From: an uncultured Porphyromonadaceae bacterium
GTDB lineage: Bacteria; Bacteroidota; Bacteroidia; Bacteroidales; Muribaculaceae
Assembly: GCA_947176285.1 (NCBI GenBank)
Contig: CAMWQF010000063.1
Coordinates: forward strand, 1 to 11,075
Direction: 5' to 3'
Length of the DNA: 11,075 bases
Position 1 is the stretch's first letter, and each line of letters begins with the position of its first letter. The notes under the pieces were generated by a model. It saw only the letters and a list, made by a program, of their open reading frames with translations, had not been told where the DNA came from and made no database searches. Of this stretch, positions 7,006-11,075 are shown one piece after another. Both the position numbers and the translations under genes were made by a program.

Positions 7006-7117
7006 TCAGTTCTTTTGCAAACATCAATATAAAGTTCTTTCAGTAACAGACACATACGATGTGTATTATGTGTGTCCAAAATGCGGAAAGATCACGGTGA
7101 TATATTATACAGTTTGA
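6962..7117 (+). CDS. 51-aa zinc-ribbon-like miniprotein
   Basis: ATG 6962 lies six bases after GGAGG, inside the end of the VRR-NUC gene in another frame, a typical coupled overlap. The 51-residue product has C19 and H21 near the middle and CPKC at 38-41, in the order CKH...VCPKCGK. This looks like a small zinc ribbon with a C-x-H and a CxxC knuckle. The first 18 residues are hydrophobic and aromatic (ILTKIQNWINIINQFF) and may form an amphipathic helix. Small zinc ribbons in phages often bind DNA or a partner protein; no function can be assigned. The ribosome binding site, the overlap and the ordered Cys/His pattern support a real gene. Confidence 0.68.
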   Translation: MSILTKIQNWINIINQFFCKHQYKVLSVTDTYDVYYVCPKCGKITVIYYTV

Positions 7118-7143
7118 TTTTTTTGAGAGAATAGGTTTTGATT

Positions 7144-7323
7144 ATGTTGACGGGAAATTTTGCTAATATTTCTGGTTATATGGAATCTCTGTATGCTCGC
7201 ATGTGTTATGATTCATGCTATACCAAGCGAGAATATGGAGGTGATGCCGTTTTCGGAATGTGCATTGGTGGAAACGGAACTTCCGAATGCGATGATTGTC
7301 CATATTATGTAGAAGGAGATTAA
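7144..7323 (+). CDS. 59-aa cysteine-rich protein, unknown function
   Basis: A 59-residue protein starting at ATG 7144; a TTG at 7138 would add two residues. The ribosome binding site is weak (ATAGG about eight bases before). Five cysteines occur as C21-x3-C25, C40 and C49-x2-C52, the last within ECDDCPYY. The pattern suggests metal binding, but no known domain is recognised. It ends one base before the start of the RecB-like nuclease gene and its last codons carry that gene's AAGGAGA, so the two are translated together. Two other small Cys proteins are encoded within 800 bases upstream. Confidence 0.6.
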   Translation: MLTGNFANISGYMESLYARMCYDSCYTKREYGGDAVFGMCIGGNGTSECDDCPYYVEGD

Positions 7324-7324
7324 A

Positions 7325-7927
7325 ATGATTTGGAAAGATTTTTCGAGGTCTTTTAGGGACGGCGATCATGCCTTCTTAAGTCCATCTACGCATTCCTGGT
7401 TTAATTACGATGATGAAAAACTGGTTCAGTCATATGTAAGTAAACTGGCAGCAGCGAGAGGAACTGCCCTTCATGCTTTAGCATGCAATCTTATAAAAAT
7501 GAAAGTTCATCTTCCTTCTGAAAATAGGACTTTGAATATGTATGTCAATGACGCTATTTACTTCAAGATGCGACCGGAAGAAAAATTATACTATTCAAAA
7601 TTCTGTTACGGAACTACTGATTGCATTAGTTACGAAGAGGATCCGGGAATTCTTCGAATCCATGATCTTAAAACGGGAAAAACAAGAGCTTCGTTCTTAC
7701 AGTTAGAAATATATGCAGCCTTATTCTTTTTGTGTTATACCGACTACGAATTTAGAAACACCAAGGAAATTGAGCTTCGCATATATCAAAATGATGAGGT
7801 TTTAGTAGAGCATCGAGAAATTGATGATATTCTTCCCGTTATGGATAAAATAAAAAGATATAGCAGAATCTTAGAAGAATTGGAGGGAAAGTGTGATGAG
7901 TTTAATTCATTCGGGGGTGGCTCATGA
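7325..7927 (+). CDS. RecB/Cas4-like PD-(D/E)XK nuclease
   Basis: A 200-residue single-domain nuclease. Motif I is ARGTALH (H50). A glycine-threonine-aspartate segment YGTTDCI gives D99. The core HDLKTGK gives D114 and K116, and QLEIYA (126-131) is the QxxxYA signature of the RecB/AddB/Cas4 nuclease group. I see no cluster of four cysteines like that of Cas4 or AddB, so it is probably not an iron-sulphur form. Phage proteins of this type are usually recombination or end-processing exonucleases. AAGGAGA lies before ATG 7325. The last 32 bases overlap the RNA polymerase-like gene, whose ribosome binding site (GGAGGGA at 7882-7888) lies within this coding region. Confidence 0.85.
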   Translation: MIWKDFSRSFRDGDHAFLSPSTHSWFNYDDEKLVQSYVSKLAAARGTALHALACNLIKMKVHLPSENRTLNMYVNDAIYFKMRPEEKLYYSKFCYGTTDCISYEEDPGILRIHDLKTGKTRASFLQLEIYAALFFLCYTDYEFRNTKEIELRIYQNDEVLVEHREIDDILPVMDKIKRYSRILEELEGKCDEFNSFGGGS

Positions 7928-10790
7928 TGAAAATCCCCCAGGAAGAGGATCCGGCCGATATGGGTGGGGAACCGGAGCGAACCCTTTTCAGCATCAGTTT
8001 GATTTTTTATCTGAAATCGACAAATTGAAGGAAAAAGGGTTGACGGAGAACCAAATCGCGAAGATGCTCATAGGGGACAAGGCTACCACTACCCAGTTAC
8101 GAGCCAGAATAACCATAGCCAAAAATGATATAAAGAAAGGGCAAGTTTTCAGAGCAAAAGAGCTGTATGACAAGTATGGTAATTATTCTGAAGTCGGAAG
8201 GATGATGGATGTTTCTGAGGGAACAGTTCGTGGTTGGTTGAAGCCGGTTATGGAAGAACGTTTGGATCGGTATACGGAGACTGCCAACATGCTGAAAGCA
8301 GCAATTGATAAGAAAGGCATGATCAATATAAGTAAACATGCTGAACATTATCTTGGCTGCACCCAATACACTAAGGATGTTGCTGTTTCGATGCTTGAGG
8401 AAGAGGGGTACGTTAAAGGCTGGTTTCAGGTGGAGGAACCCGGTACGGGGAAAATGATGACCATAACCGCTTTGGCTCCTCCCGGGACAACCAGATCTGA
8501 AATTTATAAGAACCGGTTCAATGTTCAGCCAATTCAAACATTTACCCCGGATGAAGGTAAGACCTGGTGGACTCCTGAGTTTCCTGAGAGTTTGGATTCA
8601 AAAAGGGTGTATATAAGATATGCAGAAGATGGTGGTACTCTCAAAGATGGTGTGATCGAGTTACGAAAGGGTGTTGAAGATTTATCTCTTGACGGATCGT
8701 TGTATGCTCAGGTAAGAATAGCTGTTGATGGCACAAACTATATGAAAGGAATGGCCATTTATTCAGATGATATACCTGACGGGTACGATGTAGTTTACAA
8801 CACTAACAAAAAAAGAGGAGTTCCTGCAATTGATAAAAATGCTGTCTACAATCCAGAGAATGATACTTGGAGCGGAAAAGAAGTTTTAAAGAGGATGAAA
8901 GTCAATAAAGAAACAGGAGAAGTTGACCAAGAAAATCCTTTCGGGGCACTGATTAAAGCGCCAAAAGAAGTCGACGGTGTGATAATGCCTGGTGGCCAGA
9001 GGCATTATATTGACGAAAATGGAAATGAAAAATTATCCCCGATAAACAAACTTCGAGACGAGGGCGATTGGGACAGTTGGTCAAGAAATTTGGCAAGTCA
9101 GTTTTTATCAAAGCAACCAATCAATCTTATACACCAGCAGATAGATGCGTCGATCCAATCAAAGCGAGAAGAGTTTGAGGAAATCATGAACCTTACAAAC
9201 CCTGTCGTTAAGAAGAAACTTCTTGGAACGTTCGCAGATGATTGCGATGCCACTGCTGTTGAATTGTCGGTTCAGGGTTTCAAGAACCAGGCGTTTCAGG
9301 TTTTATTACCCGTTCCGGACTTGAAGAAGGACGAGATTTATGCGCCAAATTATGACAATGGTGATACGGTAGCTTTGGTAAGATATCCGCATGGAGGAAT
9401 ATTTGAAATTCCGATTCTTAGAGTTAATAACAATTCGAAGCCTGCAAAATCTATAATGGAAGGAGCTATGGATGCGGTTGGTATTAACCCAGAAGTTGCC
9501 GAACAATTGTCAGGTGCAGATTTTGATGGGGATACTGCTTTGGTAATACCCATTGCCTCAAACAATTTAAATGTTAAGTCTCGTCCTTATCTTGATTCAT
9601 TGAAGAATTTCGACAACAAAGCTTTGTATAAACTTCCAGATGATGCTCCTAAAGTTACTCAGCAGACTATGGAAATCGAGATGGGAAAAGTTACAAATCT
9701 CATAAATGATATGACCGTTGGCGGTGCAGATTTCGATGAGATTGCAAGAGCCGTTAAGCACTCTATGGTTGTAATAGACGCAAAGAAACATCATCTGGAC
9801 TATCAACAGAGTGCAAGAGACTATAAGATCAATGATCTTAAACGAGAATATCAGGGAACCAACCCCAAGACCGGTCAGCCAGCTGGAGCCTCCACCATTT
9901 TATCCAAGGCTTCTTCAAAGGTTCGAATTGACGAACGGAAAGAAGTAAATAGAGTAACCGATATGACTCCAGAAGAGTATGAAATGTGGAAGGAAGGAAA
10001 AAAAATATACCACCCTACTGGGAATAAGATTAAGGTAAAGATAGACGATCCGGCCGATATGACTCCAGATGAATTACAACTCTACAATTCTGGAAGAAAG
10101 GTGTATCGAGTGACCAATAAACCCCGTCAAATGGAAGAATACCGCATGAATCTTACAGATGATGCCACAGAGTTAGTTCGAGATCGGAACAATCCTAAGG
10201 AGATGGCGTATGCTAATTATGCCAACGAATTAAAGCGAATGGGGGAAGAAGCGAGAAAAGAATACCGGTCTATAAGAGCTACCCCGGTCGACCAGGAGGC
10301 TAAGAAGACCTATGCCACAGAGGTAGAGTCCCTTCTTTCCAAACTTAGGACTGCCGAAATGAATAACCCCAGAGAACAGATAGCCACTGTTATGGCAAAT
10401 GCTATGTTCTCAGAGCGTTTAGCAAGCAATCCAGAGATGGACAGAGAGCATCGGCAGAGGGAAAAGAATCTTGCCATGACAAGAGCTCGTGCTTTGGTAG
10501 GGGCTGGGAAAGAGCCAATTAATATAACTGACAAAGAATGGGACGCTATACAAGCAAATGCTATTTCCACGGATCGTCTAACCAGAATAGTTAATAATTC
10601 AAATTTGGATGCTTTAAAGCAAAGGGCTACACCAAGAGATTCGTCCAATTCCAAAGATTCATTAACAACTTTTCAGTTAAACATGATTCGTTCTATGGGA
10701 AATTCGGGAATGTATACACAAAAGCAAATCGCTGATAAGTTTGGAGTTTCGGCTTCGGTTATTTCTCAAATATTGAAAAGTGCAGCTTAG
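7896..10790 (+). CDS. YonO-like single-chain DNA-dependent RNA polymerase
   Basis: A 964-residue protein with hallmarks of the two-barrel RNA polymerase fold in one chain. SGADFDGDTALVIP carries D542, D544 and D546, the three aspartates that hold catalytic magnesium in the beta' subunit. A preceding barrel contains YMKGMA (K284) and DDIPDGYDVVYNTNK (K305), resembling the beta-subunit lysine barrel NKG...DMP...DG..VDI..N. RYPHGG at 496-501 sits where beta' has its RxPTLH loop. A helical stretch, 592-635, may be the bridge-helix/trigger region. Helix-turn-helix segments lie near 49-75, 96-118 and 940-964. A Gly/Arg-rich motif, GRGSGRYGWGTG, occupies 16-27. SPbeta YonO is the characterised relative, of similar length. 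ATG 7896 fits the ribosome binding site better than GTG 7893. The polymerase assignment follows from motifs; promoter use and timing are unknown. Confidence 0.78.
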   Translation: MSLIHSGVAHDENPPGRGSGRYGWGTGANPFQHQFDFLSEIDKLKEKGLTENQIAKMLIGDKATTTQLRARITIAKNDIKKGQVFRAKELYDKYGNYSEVGRMMDVSEGTVRGWLKPVMEERLDRYTETANMLKAAIDKKGMINISKHAEHYLGCTQYTKDVAVSMLEEEGYVKGWFQVEEPGTGKMMTITALAPPGTTRSEIYKNRFNVQPIQTFTPDEGKTWWTPEFPESLDSKRVYIRYAEDGGTLKDGVIELRKGVEDLSLDGSLYAQVRIAVDGTNYMKGMAIYSDDIPDGYDVVYNTNKKRGVPAIDKNAVYNPENDTWSGKEVLKRMKVNKETGEVDQENPFGALIKAPKEVDGVIMPGGQRHYIDENGNEKLSPINKLRDEGDWDSWSRNLASQFLSKQPINLIHQQIDASIQSKREEFEEIMNLTNPVVKKKLLGTFADDCDATAVELSVQGFKNQAFQVLLPVPDLKKDEIYAPNYDNGDTVALVRYPHGGIFEIPILRVNNNSKPAKSIMEGAMDAVGINPEVAEQLSGADFDGDTALVIPIASNNLNVKSRPYLDSLKNFDNKALYKLPDDAPKVTQQTMEIEMGKVTNLINDMTVGGADFDEIARAVKHSMVVIDAKKHHLDYQQSARDYKINDLKREYQGTNPKTGQPAGASTILSKASSKVRIDERKEVNRVTDMTPEEYEMWKEGKKIYHPTGNKIKVKIDDPADMTPDELQLYNSGRKVYRVTNKPRQMEEYRMNLTDDATELVRDRNNPKEMAYANYANELKRMGEEARKEYRSIRATPVDQEAKKTYATEVESLLSKLRTAEMNNPREQIATVMANAMFSERLASNPEMDREHRQREKNLAMTRARALVGAGKEPINITDKEWDAIQANAISTDRLTRIVNNSNLDALKQRATPRDSSNSKDSLTTFQLNMIRSMGNSGMYTQKQIADKFGVSASVISQILKSAA
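9960..10115 (+). repeat. Intragenic protein repeat in the RNA polymerase-like gene
   Basis: Two copies of a roughly 20-residue motif start at residues 689 and 721, 32 residues apart. The shared pattern is DMTP, then D or E, E, three residues, W or Y, two residues, G, K or R, K, I or V, Y. The first reads DMTPEEYEMWKEGKKIYH and the second DMTPDELQLYNSGRKVYR. It is visible at protein level only and lies in the region after the putative bridge helix. Confidence 0.65.
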
Positions 10791-10804
10791 GAAAGGAGGA
10801 GACA

Positions 10805-11059
10805 ATGAAAGAGTTTGCTTTAACGACTTATGATAATCCAATAAATCCTTTTACAGATTTTGCATATTGGATGAAGTTGGATCTTATTCTTGGTCACAAT
10901 TGCTGTTCACTTCTTGCTCGAAATGCTGCAACAAACGATCTTGCAAGTGAAGAAGTAAATGATGAAATAATTGCAGAAGCAATGAATGAGATTGTCAGGA
11001 GACAGCCAATGATTTATAGGATAGTTGTTCCGGAAGACTACCATGAGAGAGTCAGTTGA
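10805..11059 (+). CDS. Small conserved phage protein of unknown function
   Basis: An 84-residue protein beginning MKEFALTTYDNPINPFTDFAY. The pattern LTTYDNP.NPFT.., then a GHNCCSLLAR segment, then an acidic helix and EIVRRQP resembles a small protein family that I recall from Firmicute siphophages near the packaging genes; the recall is not checked. It has no catalytic motif. AAGGAGG lies five bases before ATG 10805. It follows the RNA polymerase gene by 14 bases and overlaps the next, truncated gene by 17 bases, so it belongs to the same operon. Its presence hints that the window ends near the change from replication to packaging genes. Confidence 0.75.
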   Translation: MKEFALTTYDNPINPFTDFAYWMKLDLILGHNCCSLLARNAATNDLASEEVNDEIIAEAMNEIVRRQPMIYRIVVPEDYHERVS

Positions 11060-11075
11060 TAGATCCGCTTTACTG
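11043..11075 (+). CDS. Start of a gene cut by the window edge
   Basis: ATG 11043 opens a frame reading MRESVDRSALL up to the last base. It overlaps the previous gene by 17 bases, like other junctions here, and has a weak GGAAGA before it. Only 11 codons are visible, so the product cannot be named. A packaging protein such as a terminase is possible from position alone. Confidence 0.4.
   Translation, partial: MRESVDRSALL

Noticed and set aside
8097..8537. 146-codon minus-strand frame opposite the RNA polymerase gene
   Set aside because: It is a shadow of the coding frame, with composition that looks like reverse-complement codons and no gene context.

Overview
The window looks like a stretch of a tailed double-stranded DNA phage (or prophage) genome from a low-GC Firmicute, most likely a gut-type Clostridia host. 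The reasons are AT-rich DNA, strong AGGAGG ribosome binding sites, every gene on the + strand, start/stop overlaps between genes, many small unknown proteins, and phage-type replication proteins. No integrase, repressor, tRNA, rRNA, CRISPR array or insertion sequence is visible. Host and family assignments come from motif recognition, not from a search.

Layout. (1) 84-4136 encodes one very large replication protein. In order it carries a D5-like superfamily 3 helicase, an archaeo-eukaryotic-primase-like (AEP-like) DxD/GxH/E domain, and a family B DNA polymerase with a 3'-5' exonuclease. (2) 4138-4192 is a short leader with a small conserved hairpin element, followed by a small membrane protein gene (4193-4552) and an intrinsic terminator. 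(3) 4617-6513 holds an unknown protein, an SF2 helicase and a 59-residue Cys-containing protein, tightly packed. (4) 6514-6690 is a 177-base non-coding stretch with several possible RNA helices. Its first bases are a second copy of the hairpin element. (5) 6691-7927 holds a VRR-NUC nuclease, two cysteine-containing miniproteins and a RecB/Cas4-type nuclease. (6) 7896-10790 encodes a 964-residue protein with the DFDGD metal-binding motif and two lysine/DFDGD barrels of a YonO-like single-chain RNA polymerase, flanked by helix-turn-helix segments. (7) 10805-11059 is a small phage protein, followed by a gene cut by the window edge.

How the genes fit together. The first protein could supply unwinding, priming, synthesis and proofreading in one chain. 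The SF2 helicase and the two PD-(D/E)XK nucleases would process branched or broken DNA. The RNA polymerase could transcribe a subset of phage genes independently of the host enzyme. The repeated leader element, present upstream of 4193 and 6691, is a candidate cis signal, either a promoter for that polymerase or an RNA hairpin. The strongest leads are the helicase-primase-polymerase fusion with unusual polymerase motifs, the YonO-like RNA polymerase, and the covarying leader hairpin with the structured leader beside it.
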